Assembly: GCA_008828725.1 (NCBI GenBank)
Contig: MEHQ01004345.1
Location: forward strand, 62,001-126,000
Direction: 5' to 3'
From: Saccharina japonica
Taxonomy: Eukaryota; Sar; Phaeophyceae; Laminariales; Laminariaceae
DNA length: 64,000 bases
The translations under genes and the position numbers were made by a program. Positions 11,001 through 26,000 of the stretch are shown in pieces; position 1 is the stretch's first letter, and each line of letters opens with the position of its first letter. The notes below the pieces were generated by a model. It saw only the letters and a program-made list of their open reading frames with translations, made no database searches and was not told the origin of the DNA.

Positions 11001-14000
11001 TGTGTCAACAACCGTATAGTTTTCCCGAGACGACAGTTCGAGATGCAGTCGACAATGCCTCCGGTGTCGACCTCGCTGTATTGATTATTTTGGACAAACC
11101 CTGGCATAACCTTGATGTTGCGCTTGCCATACCGTTGACGAAGGCTGCTCGAGACTACGGACTGGTTGGACCCATCACGCAGCCAGCGAAGCTCTCGTGG
11201 TCGTTCAGCCTGTTCAACTGGGATCTGGTGGACTGGTCCGTCTTTCCGGGCTTGCTTCCTAACTGGCTCGGCATGGTCTTCGTGGTGGCCTTTAGCTCCA
11301 GCCTTGATGTTGCGGCCATCGAAATTGGTGAGCAAGTCAAGCATGCATATCCAACGCTTTGTGCTACGGACAGAAGTAAACCGTGTTAGTAGGGTGAAAG
11401 TGTCTCGACGGTTGTACACGCTAAGGCTGTAGGTGGGTTGGAGTAGCAGTCACAGGTTGCCTCACACGCGCCACAGCACTCACATACCATCCGCCGCTGA
11501 CAACTTCAAAGGCGCGCGCTCCTACCTACTGTAGGAGCGCCCACCACCGTCAAGGTTGTGGCTATGCGAATGTGCTGGCATGGTCGTTGTCGTTGTCGCA
11601 GTCAGAACAGTGCCACCCCGAAGAAACCCATTCTAGACCTAGCAGGATATGTATTACGGATCTCGCTCTTTTACAAAACACACGCGTTAACACAAGCCCA
11701 ACCTTGTATTATGGATCTCCGCTATCCTTCGGTGTGGGTTATTGTGACGGGGTCTTACTGCACTTCCAAGGAGGCGCTGGGATGAATTGTTTTAGCCGCC
11801 GACCGGGGGATGCTGCACGAAACGTTACCGCTGGCCTCCCCTTACATTTGTATTCGATCTTGTTCTGCGTTTGATGTTGCCCGACGCAGAGATGGGGGAG
11901 CCACTCGATACGAACAAGGAACTCAAAACCGTGGGGTGGTCCAACATTATCAGCGGCCTCACGGGAGGGTTCACCGGCAGGTACGACCAAGAGCGGACGA
12001 TTTTGACCCCCCAGCTGTGCCAGGAGCGCGTATCTGGGGCTCCGGTGCAATAGACCTTGAACCCGCGAGGAAATGTATCAACGGCACCTTTGGACATAGC
12101 ATAACTGAGTGCGGGGCCGTCGTGTGTTTGCCGCTGTCTTTCTGACACATCTTGGGAATTTTGAATATTGTTATTGTTGTTTAGACAGCTGCTTCAAGGC
12201 CACTACCGGGGTCCTATACTTTCAAACTTACAGCTGCATAGGTACCACCACAACACCTGTTTCAGACTCGCCAAACAGCTGGTACCGGATGAAAGATGCC
12301 TTGTCTCTCTCATCCATTTCCATGCGGGGGAGGGGGGCGTCTTGAGGCTGTCAGTTTCAAGCTCACCCTTGGCAATCTGCACGCGCGCGTACTGTAGCGG
12401 AAATTCAAACGAGAGCACTCACCGCCGCCGACTCCCCCCCCCCCTGTTCCGTTACTGACCACTGCCTACCGAAACGTGCCCCTTTCCACCGTGGTTTCCG
12501 TCTTTGATGCACCTCATGTACTGATGTCGGTACAGCTATATTTTCTCGCAGACTCTTTTTTCTCGAAGGACCGGCTGCAACACCCGACTGCTTGGGTGGG
12601 CGGTCGCCATCTCTGAGCTCGCCGTCGTTTTGGTAACAATCGACCCGCTGGCGTACGTACCGCTGACGCTATTCGCGGCAACCCTGGTTTTCATTGGTGA
12701 GGAGCGAGGAGATTGTCAGTTCTGTTGTGGCGTTGCTGGGTGACAGCTGTGATTAGGAGAGAGGACAAGCAACTCCCTAATCTCCTTCGGGCGAGAGCGG
12801 CGGCAAGCAAGGGATACAGACAGTACGGACTGGAATAAGGGAGACGTCGGTAATGAAGCAGGGGCGTTGTCAGAACGTTGTCGGGAAATTGTTGGGGTGA
12901 TGTGATGATGTCAAGAGGTTTCGAGATGTTTTTTTCGTGTTGAGTCGGAATTTAGTCGCTATGTTGTCGGTATACTGTAATGTAAACGGTCAGGATATTG
13001 ACGGTAACATTGTAGAAATGGCTTCGGGCATGTTTGTTATCCAAATAGTGCCGTAGTTTCTTGCCGCCCCGCCCCGACCATGCGGTCTTACGGTGGGCAC
13101 AGATAATACTGTCCACTGCCAATGCTTTTCGTTCACAGAAAGAAGCGCCATATTTCTAGGTAAACAAGGCACATCCCTCCCTGCCCTCGCACCGCCCGAT
13201 CCCGCCGTTGACCTCGTTGGCTTATGATGATGGTGATGGTGGCGCATATGGTCCCACATATGGTCCCACCAGCTGTCCACCTCTTGGTGGAATGGCTCTG
13301 GGAAATCCGGGAAAAGCTGCTGCCGCACGAATATCTCGTCCTGCTAGCGACGGTGAGACACTATAACATAAGACCGATATTAATAGTACACCTTGGCTCA
13401 GCGAGTGACCACGTCATTGCTGTATTTCATTCGTGCCCCTTCCCCTTGAGACGGTGTCACTTCAACAGGCGCCGTACCGTTCCTTGTTGTTGGTGGTGCA
13501 GATCGTACCCTTGCTTATACCTACGGTAGAATGCTGCGTGGAATGCTGTGAACCACCCCCCTCCATCGCGCGATACAAGCGGCAGTTGCCTCACCCAGCT
13601 AGCAGGCGTTTCCTCGAAATTGTGGAAAACCCAGCTACTACTGGTAGAAATCGCGCGTTGCTGAAGCAGTTGCTGCGCCGCTTGAGACGGATCTCCGAAT
13701 CCGTCGTATCTCGGCTTCGTCCCGAAGGTTGGCCCGCCCGTGACTTGGCGTGGACATAGTACGTTGCTGTCCCTGGCGGGGCCTCCACATATCTTGATCG
13801 TAGGTTTGGCTCTTACCACCGCCCAATAATTCACCCTCGTGGTCTACAGTAGCCCTTCCTCCGGTCTTGGAAGAGTTGTATGGGTTAGGTTTAGGGTACT
13901 ACCGCGATTTCGGGGAGGATTTTTGTATTGGGGGGGCAGGGCTGTTTCAGGATTTGTACTACCAACAGCAATCGATCATTAATCCCAAGGACAGGCGTCA

Positions 14001-17000
14001 TGTTGGGCAGAATAAAGTCTAAACATAGCACCGACGCGAGAGAGGCCCACAGATGTCGCACTATTGTAGTGGCAAGGTTCGAGGGCCTGGGAAACACTAC
14101 GTAGAGGGGCGTGGTGGAGCCCCACTCGTGTTGGCGACACGATTCGATGGGCGTAGACAGGCAAGTGTGATGACTCTGGCGCTCTTTGCTTTCCTTTGCC
14201 GTTGTCCATCTCGCATTGCGCCGCAGTTCATCGCCATTCAGGTCGTCGGCCTCAACAAGGGGCTGGTCTTCGGAGTGGGTTGCTCCATCGTGTTTTTGGT
14301 CCTCAACTACGCTTCGGAGAGGAGGTGAAGCAGGCATTACCCGTGGGGAGCGTAAACGAATAGCGTTTGTGCTTTGTGGTGTGGGGTGTTGATCTGCTCT
14401 CGGCCGCCTATTGTTGAAAGACGGAAGGAGCTTCTGGTTGTGATGCTGCTGCTAGTGCTGGTGCTGGTGTCGGTGTTTCTCACGAGCAGCCTCGAATTGC
14501 TGCTGCTGTTTTTCTTGCGCTCTCATGAGAGGCATATACTTTGCCAGAGAAGGATTGCTGTGTAAAACCGACCTGCTCTACGTGTGAGATCGAGCGGTCT
14601 CTGCAATTGTGGATATGTTGCAGATTGGGCATTAGGGGTGTATATCCCTGTCTCTCGATGTCTCTGCAGCAGAAGTACGACTTGGAAACAACGCGTAGCC
14701 GACAATTGGACTACTAACGTTGCTGATGCTAATACTTACCTGGTACGAGTCATACTGATACTGATTATGATTCTGAGATTGGTACTGCTCTTTCTTCTGC
14801 TATATTATATCACCGCTATTGCCAATGTCACTCTTTTTGTATCGATTCGTCGGTCGGTCGTTGATCGTATCACCCATCATGCACGCTAAGTACTGCGTCC
14901 GTCCTTCCTTGCGATGTGGGTGGGACGTTTGAAAATGAAAGGAACACGCTGAAGAGGGTGCACAAGAGAGGCAGAGCGATGAGACCGGCATCGCATCGCC
15001 GCCTGCTGCAGGCGCACAGGGACAAGATATTGTGCGTTGAGCTCAAGGGCGAGCTATTCTTTGGCTCCTCCCAGCAAGTCCTCCAGCAGGTAAGACAGAG
15101 GGGGGTGGCGGGGAGGACGAGGCGGGGAGGACGAGGCGGGTGGGGGCGAGTACACCTTGGTTCGTCCGGGAAGGGTGACAAGCTTGATTATCTTTGGGCT
15201 CGCGTTTTAGCATATGGTTTAGAGGCGTACTCGGGGGTCGGGGAAGGTAATATATCGTGCGACATATTATTCCTCGACGGGCGGGTCTATGTGTGCCAAC
15301 TTTGACAGCAGGAGGTGGTTGAGATCCTCGGTGGGAGTAGGGGGTTAAAAGTTCATCGACCGGGCAGTCATTCTCGAATAGATTTGGCGATTATGGCACA
15401 TGCGCGGTTTTGAAACTGTATGGTGTGATTACTGTGTCTTGGGTGATGGCAAGGCACGTCGTGAATGAAGGGGGTGACGCCGCGCTCTGTACGGAGTCCC
15501 GGGCACCGTTGAACGGCGTGTTACAGTCCGTGCTTTTGACGCGGTGCTTTCAGGTACCCGAGTTCATGCCGGGACGATTCGAGGTACGCGATCATCAGGG
15601 GCCATCGTGGGTACGCCCCATGCTCTCCTACTGTGGTTAGATATGGAGCATACTGCTGTGGACATTTCACACAGCGATCACAACAAACTAAAGCGAAACC
15701 CATCGATTGATTTTGTATGTATCATGAGTGTGCCATATTTGTGATTATCTCGGTTGGGTTCCTCGGCGATGCTGGCCCTGAGCTGATTGACCATCCATGG
15801 GTTTGACCCTATGTCGAAGGTGGTGCGACTACTTCGGAGGCCATCGCGAACGCTAGTGCTTGGAGCGACAGCATCTCTCTCGTCTCTTCCGTTACACAAC
15901 ACCCGTCGTATGGTTTGCCGGCGACTAGAATAAGCTATACTCGACTCGACATCCTGTGACAACGATCATCCGAACACTCCGCCCGATGTTACCGTACCGC
16001 CCTGGTAAGCGCCGTTCTAAATACAAACGAAATACCTTGTTCTACTGTGCCCGTTTGTGCATGCTCCACTGGCACCCTTCAGGTGACAAGCATGCTCGGC
16101 TTGACCGTAGGAACCGACGCCGCGACGCAGGGGACGGAGCCAGCGCCGTCCTCTTCAGCAGCGGAGGGGGGGGGTATCGATGTTACCCCCGTAAAAGAAG
16201 TTGAGCGCTGGTGCGCCTCGGTGATCAACGTGCTGGGCAGGCGTTTCATGTCTCGGGCGTGAGTGCTCCTTGGATAGTGTTAAGGTTTACTTGCCTTGTT
16301 TTGCTCATACATCACGGCACCTCACTATAAGCAATCGGATGCCACTGAAAGGGGCTGCATCAGCAGGAAATACTGCATCAGACTACTGCAGTAGTACTAG
16401 CTGTAGTTACGAGAAGGCTTAGAATGGGGAGGGGGGCCGCCTCGATGACTGGTAGGTGTAGTTTCCTCTTAATATAAGAGGTAGGTGTAGTTACAGAGGT
16501 GCTTCTAAGCGAGGGGGCGGGGAGGGGGGGGGGGGGTTGGGGACGGCTGGTGGCGTCTCTTCGCTGAACCTACAACGTGGTAGGTGTCATGAACGTGGGA
16601 ATGACGCTACCTCCGTTCTTAAACTCATCTGTGATGTCGGGTTTGCCCCTTCTCCAGGTGTCAAAGAAAGCCCAAACACTACTGGCCGCTTTCTCCGTCA
16701 ACGCTGCGAACAGTTTCTACTCGGACCGAGCATCGCTGGTCTCACTATGCTGACCCAGATCCCGATCCCTGTTCTGTCCGAGAAATAAATGCCTTCGCGA
16801 AATAAACCCACCCCCTTTCCCACTGCTCCCGTTCTCACATTCGATTCCCACTCTCCCCTTACCTGACACACACTTTCCCGTACCAACAGCAGCTCTTCCG
16901 GTACCCCCTCCTCCGCTAACCGGCGGCAACGGTCAGTGGCGCGTTCCCCGGGGTGGGAGCGGCCCCCCGCCCCTCTGAAGCACAGCGGAGGAGAGAGGGA

Positions 17001-20000
17001 TAGCGGTGGGGCGATAGCGGGGGTCTTAGTGCCGAAGGAGTTGGCGTCGGAGGGCAAGGGAAACGCTTTTGGGGTCGAGAAGGGGCCGGATGGGGGTAAC
17101 AGGGGCGTAATCGAGGACGTGAAAACGTCCACCGTAGACGTGCAGGTGGAGGAGGAGCGACATAACCAGCCAGAGGGGGACAACACGCCGAGCTTCATCA
17201 TTCTTGACTGTTCTAAGGTCACAAACGTGAGCGAAGAAACGACGGCACCAAGCAGTGTTAAGGACAATATTTGTGTCGCCTATCTGCTTCTGGTTTGTTT
17301 GTTTGTTTCGTGACCCATGCGATGCCCATACCGCGGCGTGGTGCTAGTTTCGATATTTCCCTGTTTCGACATAGGTCTATGAATGGTTATCATGAGTCTT
17401 ATGTCTGGTTTGGCTTCGTATTCGAGCTCGATGCTCCTCTAACAGGGTTTCCTTCCCCGGTGTCTAACGTTCTCATCCCCTGTGCCATTGTTCTTTGACA
17501 AGATCGACGCAAGCGCAGCGCGCACTTGCTTCCAACCGCTGCAGCGTGTCGCAGAACCTCACGGGGTTTGCGTTGCCTACGCGGGGTTGACAGACGAGAT
17601 GGAGACGCTCCTACGGTAGGTCGTAGCTACTGTAGCATTTTATTAATTATGACCGGTTGCTTGTGGCTACTGTACTAATGCCATTTGCAAACACACATCT
17701 CCAACCGGAACGAGACGCCCCAGAGAAGAGAACGGCCTCCGTGGTCCAGGATCGGCTCTTGGCGAAACCCATCTCGATTGTTGTTTGGGGACATGGTGGA
17801 TAGATATACTAGAAGTTATACAGTAGGCGTGAGTTTCGTTTTTACTAGAATGCGTGCAAGTCTCCCTCTTTCTTTCCCTCCTGCATTCCTCCCTCCTTTC
17901 CTACCTTCATTTCTTCGTTCGTTCGTCCCTTCCTTCTTCCCCCCCTTCCTTCCTTCGCCCCACACTTTCGTTCCTCACCCACGCTTCCTCCGTTCCAAGA
18001 AACATCATATGCTAGAAAGACACCGCCTCACACCCCTATCTATCATCTTGGGGGACTGAATACTCGGTGGTGGTAGGCCATAGTCATGTATTCTCAGCGC
18101 CGCTCTTGCCTCCTCTCAAAGTCATATATAACGAATACACCTGTTTGGTTTAGGCAAACCGTTGGCAAGAGGTGAGACCCCCATCCCCTCCCAGCCCCAG
18201 GTGAACCCGGTAACTTTCAAGTGGAAGTGGAGATGGTAAATTACCGATCGTATATCAGTATAAGTAGCTTGGCGTAAATACCTCAAAATTATGCTTTTGG
18301 GATGCACACATAGCAAACGAAATAGGAAATGGTATAGCACGCACCTATATGCGAGGTGGAAGCGATCCTATCAGACTCACACCTTGACACTAGAATCACG
18401 AGATGTATTTATATTAAATGTTATTGTACCTTAACTCCGCCCAAGGGGAATGGTCCTATCACGTAGTGCGCACATGGTAAGTCACCCACGAGGAAGATGT
18501 ATACCTAATATGCCCATTGCTTTATCTGGAAGTGGGCCCACCAGAAACAAAGTCAATTTTATGGAATCTGTCGGCCATATGCGAGTCTGTCCCACAAGCG
18601 GTTCTTCGTAGGATGCAGCTCTCCTTTCATGCGACTCACCCAACACCTCACGGCGCTTCGCGCTTGGTGCAAGCAACGTTTTGCGTAGTTTGTGAAAACC
18701 CAACGTGCTCCGTCCCGGAATTGTACGGGTGCGAAGGTCTATGGTCGTACAACTACGGCCATGCATGACATAAGTCCACCCCCCCTCACCCTCCCACCGC
18801 CCCTTCTCCTTCTCACTGACACCATTAACTTTGATTTCCTTCTTTATTGCTTAAATTTTTGTGCTTATCGCCGTCACCGCCGGCGATTGCAGCATCCACA
18901 CGGCGATCGAGCACGATAATGTGGCCGTCTTCCCCACGTTCTTCACCGCCATGGATTGGTGCGAGACGCAGCTCATCCGATCCGTAGCCTCTGATCAGGA
19001 CACCGGAAACCAGACCAGTGTTTGGGCGAACAGTCACTTCTCCAGACGACAAGGGTCCAGGTACTTGTCCCCGTTACCACCCGCTTCAACCACCACCCAT
19101 GGATGGGGGTGTCAAATGCCGAGTGTCGACCATGACCGCTTGCCAATGCCAGTTACCCGCCGGCTCCTATTTCTGAGGCGAGGGGGGGCGGGAGATGTTG
19201 GTTGGTCGATGGGATGAGCGGAGTCTATAAGCCGAGATGCTCTCGAATGGTTTACGTGTTTTTCTACTGCTGCCTGTCGAACCTGGTGGGGCGGGTTACA
19301 GCACAGCTTTTATTATCTCGTTTATCGTGCACTCGTATAGTAGGAACGTTGCATGACACGCGATAGTAGCGGCGCTGCGCGTACGATACAGGCGTCGCGG
19401 AGTGACTGCAGCCGTGCCGAGTCGGGAAATTGTTTTCGGTCGTTGTCCGCGATGGTGCTGCAGAAGTCGAGTCTCCAGATGCCACGGAGAGTTTTTGCAT
19501 TCCTAGACCATAGCAATCGGGCTGTTGTGATACTAAAGTTTTGTTGTGCGGGTAGATCGACAGTAAAGACAAGGCCGAACAATCCTAGTTCCAAGGTTGA
19601 GATACTGTCATCCCCAATGCTGTTGCTATTATTGCTGCTGCTGCAGGGCAATTGATCGAACGCCACCTTTTGTTAAAGGGCACCACGGCGACTCAGCCCC
19701 GATTTTCTGTTGAAGGTCCCGTGCCGGGCATACCCACGGCCCGGAACGTCCCATTCAGTAGTTGTAGCATACCTTGGCATCCCCGTGGGATTTTACGCAT
19801 TTCCGCATTCTTGAATACCTCCATTCACACATATTTTGGTTGTCGGTTTGTGCCGAATTACTGTGTTGGAGTCTCTCACGGTTGATTGGAATCGTGCGCG
19901 CTCTGCTGCTGTTGATGCTGCAGGCATTGATGCCCCTATTGATATGCCTGTTTGTCTGTGTGCCTGGTTGTCTGTCAGTGCGTCTGATACATCTGTCGCG

Positions 20001-23000
20001 GTGTCCATCAAGTCGCTCCTTCGACAAATATTGGAGCTGCCGGAAGCTACTGTGGTGCTCGACGGTATAGAAAGGTGATAGCTTCCAGCGTGTATTGATT
20101 CGGTCCAGCTTGACTTGGTGTAGGCTGATTGTCTGATCAACTCGGTTGCTTGGTTTGCTGTCATACCGTCGGTGCCCCATGTGTGCTATAGCAGCTGTAC
20201 AAGTAGTGGAGCTACAGCAATGGGTGCAGAGCTGTACATCGGCACCGAAACCTTGAGCTCTTTGGCGCATCACAAACCTCCCCGTGACAAACATGTCGTG
20301 CCCGCACACAACGCTTATATGTACCTTTGGTCACGAGCCGGCCAAAATTAGGGTGGAAATTTGCATCACGCAGTTGCTAGGGTGCCGGTTTTTGATAATT
20401 TGTCGCGAACGCAGTGCTGCAGTCAACATACGTTTTTTTTCCATCCCATTTATTATCTTTGCCCTTCTTATCTCTCTCCCTCTTTAGTCGTAACTCAGAT
20501 CCGGGGTCACTAAGTAGTTTCTTCCCCCACTCCCCACTACGGTACGTGCCTTCCACGTTTATCGCGAAAAGGTTTCAGCACTTTCTTCCGTCGTCGACTT
20601 GCGTCGGATTTCGCCTACTCACGCCACGAAGGCGCTCTCAGCAATTGGTTCCTTTATGTTTTTTTAAATAAAGTGAAAATCTCACCACGGTGGGATTTGA
20701 ACTCGGGTACCAATGCTAGTCGCCTTTGAAGCTGACCACTAGTCTACCGGGGTGACCGGCGTAGACTAAACTGCTCTGTGTTATACCAGGCATTTGGTAT
20801 ATACTCCATTGTTTCGGTGTTCCATTGGTGCTATCTCCTGTAAATGTTGTTCGTCTGGCCCCTAGTAAGTACAGACCTAATACTGGCATGACGTGCTGGT
20901 CAAAACGATGCTGCAATATGACGGCGGGAACAACTGCAACACAAACTTGTTTCCTCGTCGGTCTACTGTACCTTCGGGTGTCTGCCAATGTTTGCAGCGA
21001 TTGCTCATGCTGTCGGCGCTTCTCATATAAAATGCTGTAAATGCTGCTAGGTATCGACTACGACTACTGTACCTATTCATGCTGCCTGTGCCGGTTCGTC
21101 GCGATTCTGTTCCGAACAGGTATTGCCACGAGGAAGTCTATGGAACAGGAGATATCATATTTTCGCCAGGAGATGACGGCGACCGCTTTTACATCATCAC
21201 TGATGGACAGGTACGATTGCTGCGCCACAACGCACGCCGTCACCATAGAGTTCCTTGAACGTCCCTCTTGTGAATGTAACGTCCGAGCTTCTCCAAGTAT
21301 AGAACGCGCCGGGCCCCGCTGCAGGCCGTGCTATCCACCGGCCCGTTTTTTGTGCCGGATGGCGGTTTGCTTTTCCATATAATGCCGATGGTGGTGGTGA
21401 CGGCCGCGAGGTGGGTGATATGATGATAGTCTCAGCACGACGAGAAATATGTTGATGGGATTTTTATCCCGGTACCGAATATTGTAATTTGGAACGAGTT
21501 TTATCAGACGGTATTCAGCTGGCCAGCACACTTTATATTATAGTTTTTCGTGAAATGGCGAGGTGTTGGGATCCTTTTAAGCACCCAGGGAAAAGGATTG
21601 TCGAGAACCAGCACGCTGAGCAAAAAACATGCCCGTGGTTTGTGAATGCCACTAAACACTCTGTCCAATGCGCCCACTCTTAGGATGGACCGGGCAGGAG
21701 TCGGTTCAAACGCAGGCGCTCGTGGTGTAGAAGCTCCAAGGGCACGTGCAATTTTTCGTCGACACGTAGATGAATGGTGACCAATAAGCCAATAAGTGTA
21801 TAAACCGTTGAATGCTCCACAGAAGAACACGCGTATTTCCTCTGTGGAACTCCCCAATAGCTTCACACCGGTATCGCTGCACAAAGTACACGAGTAATCT
21901 GGAGCGCCTCCCTGCTCTCTGCTTGGTGAATGGGATATCAAATCATCGCCCATCATATATAATATATCATGGTGATAAGCCAAGACCACCAAATACGCGA
22001 ATCCCAGCTACAATTAATGTACATGAAACCCGACCAACAAAAATCTCCAACAGCATTCAACAACCTCAAAAATAGAGTGTCGTATATCGAATTCAACACT
22101 AAAATGTCAGCCTCTCAAATGTCAGCCTCATATTCAAACTTCACCATTCCCTGCCATTCCCACTAAAAATATGTCAAATTCAATCTCAGTATAGAACTCC
22201 CAAAAATAGAGTGAAACCTCGAATACAAAATAAGAACTCCCAATCAGAACTCATAATATCAAAACAATAGAAATCAGAACTTTAAATCCCAGCGATACAA
22301 AAATAAAAACCTCAAATCTGAGAAATAAAAAACAAGAACTTGAAATGTGAGCAATTCTGAGAAATAAAAAAAAAGAACTTGAAATGTGAGCAATACATAA
22401 ACCAAAACCTCAATTATCATTAACCGTAAATCAAAACCTCAAATCTAAAAAAAAGAAAAATCAGCTCCTCAAAGAACATTTCGGCTCCTTGAACCTCAGA
22501 TGAAAAGAAAACACGTCCTCAAATCTCAAGAAACAAAAAAACAGCTCCTCACTTACCAGTCTTAAGGAGGCCTTGGGGATAAGAACAAGTCGCCAAAATG
22601 TCGCCTGGTTCAAGATCGGCGAAGTCCGAGAGCAGGGTAGTTTCGTAGCCGTCGATGATGATAATGCCGGTTTCGAGATTCGCTGATCTTGATCGACTGC
22701 GTGTGATGCTTTGGTCGCGCCAACATTATGTTCGTACGTATCTATTGCGCGATAATTATATCGCGCGTACGAGGTATGCTATACCTGGTATAATGGATGA
22801 AGTATCCACCTGCTGTGCTACCAACCTATTTTTAACGCGAACATATAGCATACCATGCTTCGTTTATCAATATTGTATACGAAGGAGTCCGAAGTTCGAA
22901 AATCTCTCTGCATGATACATTTACGACGTTGTACAGCAGTAGTCCTGCAGTAGTAGTGGTGGCAGAGGACACCTGTAAGCTGATCCTAAAACAACTAACA

Positions 23001-26000
23001 ATGCATTACGAGTATAGCATGCGAGTGTGGCACAGAAGCATCGTGCAAGACTGCCACAGAACTACCAAGCGTATTACGCCATCATAGCCCGAACACAGCA
23101 GGTATCATAAACAACAAGCGGTGCTGCTGTCACACAACGTCGGGGTTCTAAAAATCTAAAGGTCACCCAGAGTCACCCGAGGTTCAAGAACCCGTATTCG
23201 TGCGTGATACCTGTCGCATGCACTAACTATTTATTGGTAGTGGTTGAGTCCGTGGTGTGGATCGTCCGGATGTGATGTAAGATGACTCGATAGAATGAAA
23301 GGGTTCCAAGGCGAGTGCGTGCGTTCATTTGTTGTCTGCTCCAAAATCCCGCGCTCATTTTGTACTCCATTAGTAAACCTCATGAGAGATGGATCCCCAA
23401 CCTTTACATGAGGAGCTTACAAACTTGACCCATGAAACGGAACTTTCGCCCCAGAAAGCTCTAAGGCCGTCTGCAGGACGCGGTGCATCGCGCGCCTGTC
23501 GCATGGCCGTCGAGGCTACAGAAAGGGAACTCAAAGGTTGGATTGAAACAAGACAAATCTACAACACGAAGGAAAAAAAAAAATGGAAGGTTTTCTCTGC
23601 TATGCTCTAAAAATACTATGTTGGCTGTCTCTACGGTTCCTGAAACTACTGCAGGTGTCCTGGCGCTGCTGACGTCGGTGTTGGCAGTGCTGCGACTCGG
23701 CTAGGTTCCCTCGGGACCCTTCATCTGGAAAACTGAACAAATCTCGCTCGTCCTCGAGGGGAGATAAGCTCTCCCGACTGAGCCCTAACCAGCGAGTACT
23801 TGGAACAACCGCTTGCGTGACCAATGTACCCACTGGTGTGATGGAGCGGGCCGCAGTAGGTTCTAACATGAGCACGCGTGGTGCAGAAGCTCCAAGGGTA
23901 CATATATATTATCGTCGTCGTCGCATATAGAAGTGGTAATCAAACACCGCGGAACCGAAACGCGTTAACTTACTCTGTAGGACTCCCAAAACACGTTACA
24001 CAACTGTCCTTGCATCAGGTGCCTAATCTCTCACACTCCTTCTTGACGGCAACTGACAGAGCTTAACATCACGAACAATCGTCTAGCAGTTGCACAGGGA
24101 TTCATGAGCCACACCGCCGACTCTGCCACGTTGCGGCTTGCGGCACAACATTTGATCAATCCCGCGCACGGGAGCTAACAAAGGCGGTGGTTGCATGCGG
24201 ATGCCAGAACCGGCCTCAAACCCCCACTCCACTTTTCTCACCGAATGGGGCAAATAGTAAGGTAAAGAGGTAAAGAGGTAAAGAGGTACAGCACTCCGTC
24301 AACGTCAACTACTTTCCAAATCCGTTGCCGTTTTAGTCAGGTTTGGTAGTTTATTCATCTTGTTGTGGATACTATGTCTCGCGTGTATACGGACGTTGCC
24401 ATAATTGGCGCTAAACCTCTGAGCACTGACTGAATACTAAGTTTGTAAGAAGGGCTATTCATAGCTCTTTCTTGACTTACGGCGGGCTCCTCGACAACAA
24501 CTACTATTCGCAATGATCCGCACCGCTACGCGTTGGCTTGCTTGACAGGTCCTGGTAGAGCAGTCGCCTGATGGATCCTCGAGGACTCAAGAGCTCCGCG
24601 ACGTCCGCGACAGGCGCCGGGCGATCAGCGTTGCGCGTGCTGGCGGGCAGGTGAGAGACGCATGTAGGGCCGGAGGGGTGGTCTTGATCATTGTAGCCAA
24701 CCAATACGTTTGGAACGGATACGCGGTATTGTAACAGTACAGTTTCCTGATACATATTCTCATCTGCCCCCCCTCCTTCCGACTGCTGCCGCCGCTGCTC
24801 ACGAGCTTTCTGTTTTATCGTATGTTTTGTAGATGGCTAAACAGTGACGTCCTGTGGGAGGTTTAGAGTTTGGCACTGGTTATCCTGCCGGTCGCGTGGT
24901 AAGCACGCTGAGTGGGATTGAGGGGCGGGGGGTAGTTCCAAATTGCTGTCTCGAACAGCAACAAGCAGCTAGGCGGAATGATGCGGCCCGAGGTTCAGCA
25001 CATCATGCCCACCGAACCGTCCTCCCGTTTAACGGCCGTCTAGCCGAACGCCATCTCTAATTTTGGGACAAAACCATAGTGCTGATGTCTCCATACCGGG
25101 CGAGTTGTTGCGGCCGGGAGCATCGCGCACAGTAAAGTTTACAAAATAGGGTTTACAGCTGCAATTTTACGACGATGATACTCTTGGCGAAGAGTCCGCT
25201 ATACTCGTTTAATGGCGCGTTAGTATCGTTTTTTTGTAGTCGTTGTTTGAGCAACGAAAACAACTATTCCATGCAGAAATGGTTCTCCACTATGGTAGTG
25301 TAGGTTGGTTGGACGTTTTTCAAGAGAGAAGACGAGGAAGAGGCACAAGGAGAAATACTCGACGAACCTTTAGGCGAGTAAAAGCAGCTGCTATCGCTGT
25401 TTTCGTTCCAGCAATGTCCCCCCCTTGCAACTGACCGCTCCAAGTGTCTACTTTTGTTGACATACTTCGTATGTTTTCAATATCAAGCTAAAGTCTTGTC
25501 TAACCGATCGCCACAGGCCACGCAATATGTTAGTTTCGCGGGGTCCTCCTTCTAGTCTCGACAGGCCGGCGGAGTGTTTCCCGCTGGCGTGGGCTAAAGC
25601 GAGTGGGGACAAGCGGTGCGCTGACACAGTTTCACACCAGCTACCAACGGCAGCAATACCATTCGGATAAGGAGCAGGAATATGGTAGCACTGCTGACGC
25701 TGCACAACCCAATAATTTCCCGACGCCGTGCACCTGTGTTGCATTGCCCACAAAACCCAACATGAACAACAATCAAGTAACGCCTAATTTGTAGAAGGCG
25801 GGGTTGGGTCAATATTAGCCCTTCACAAGACCAAAGTCACCAACACCGTGCTCCCCACTGAAACATCCCAAAGACACAACACGCTCCGAAGAAGAAATCA
25901 ATAAAGTCATGGTAGAGCCTCTTCGGTAGCTTGATGTTACTCGGTTCTCTTAGAGTTGGATAAATTCGGTTCTCCGCGACTCGAAGCAGGTAGCCGCTTT

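Noticed and set aside
16698..17267. 189-codon minus-strand open frame
   Set aside because: Mostly antisense to the SulP STAS exon 16890-17226. Low-complexity, no motif; a shadow of biased codon content.
20670..20760. tRNA gene on the minus strand
   Set aside because: A- and B-box-like sequences are present, but the T-arm and acceptor stem do not pair and the sequence continues into a repeat body with an A-tail. It is a SINE head.
22589..22690. Extra SulP exon reading WFKIGEVREQGSFVAVDDDN
   Set aside because: Looks protein-like, but the cNMP fold is already continuous from 21210 to 24549 in phase 0, and no matching splice pair was seen.
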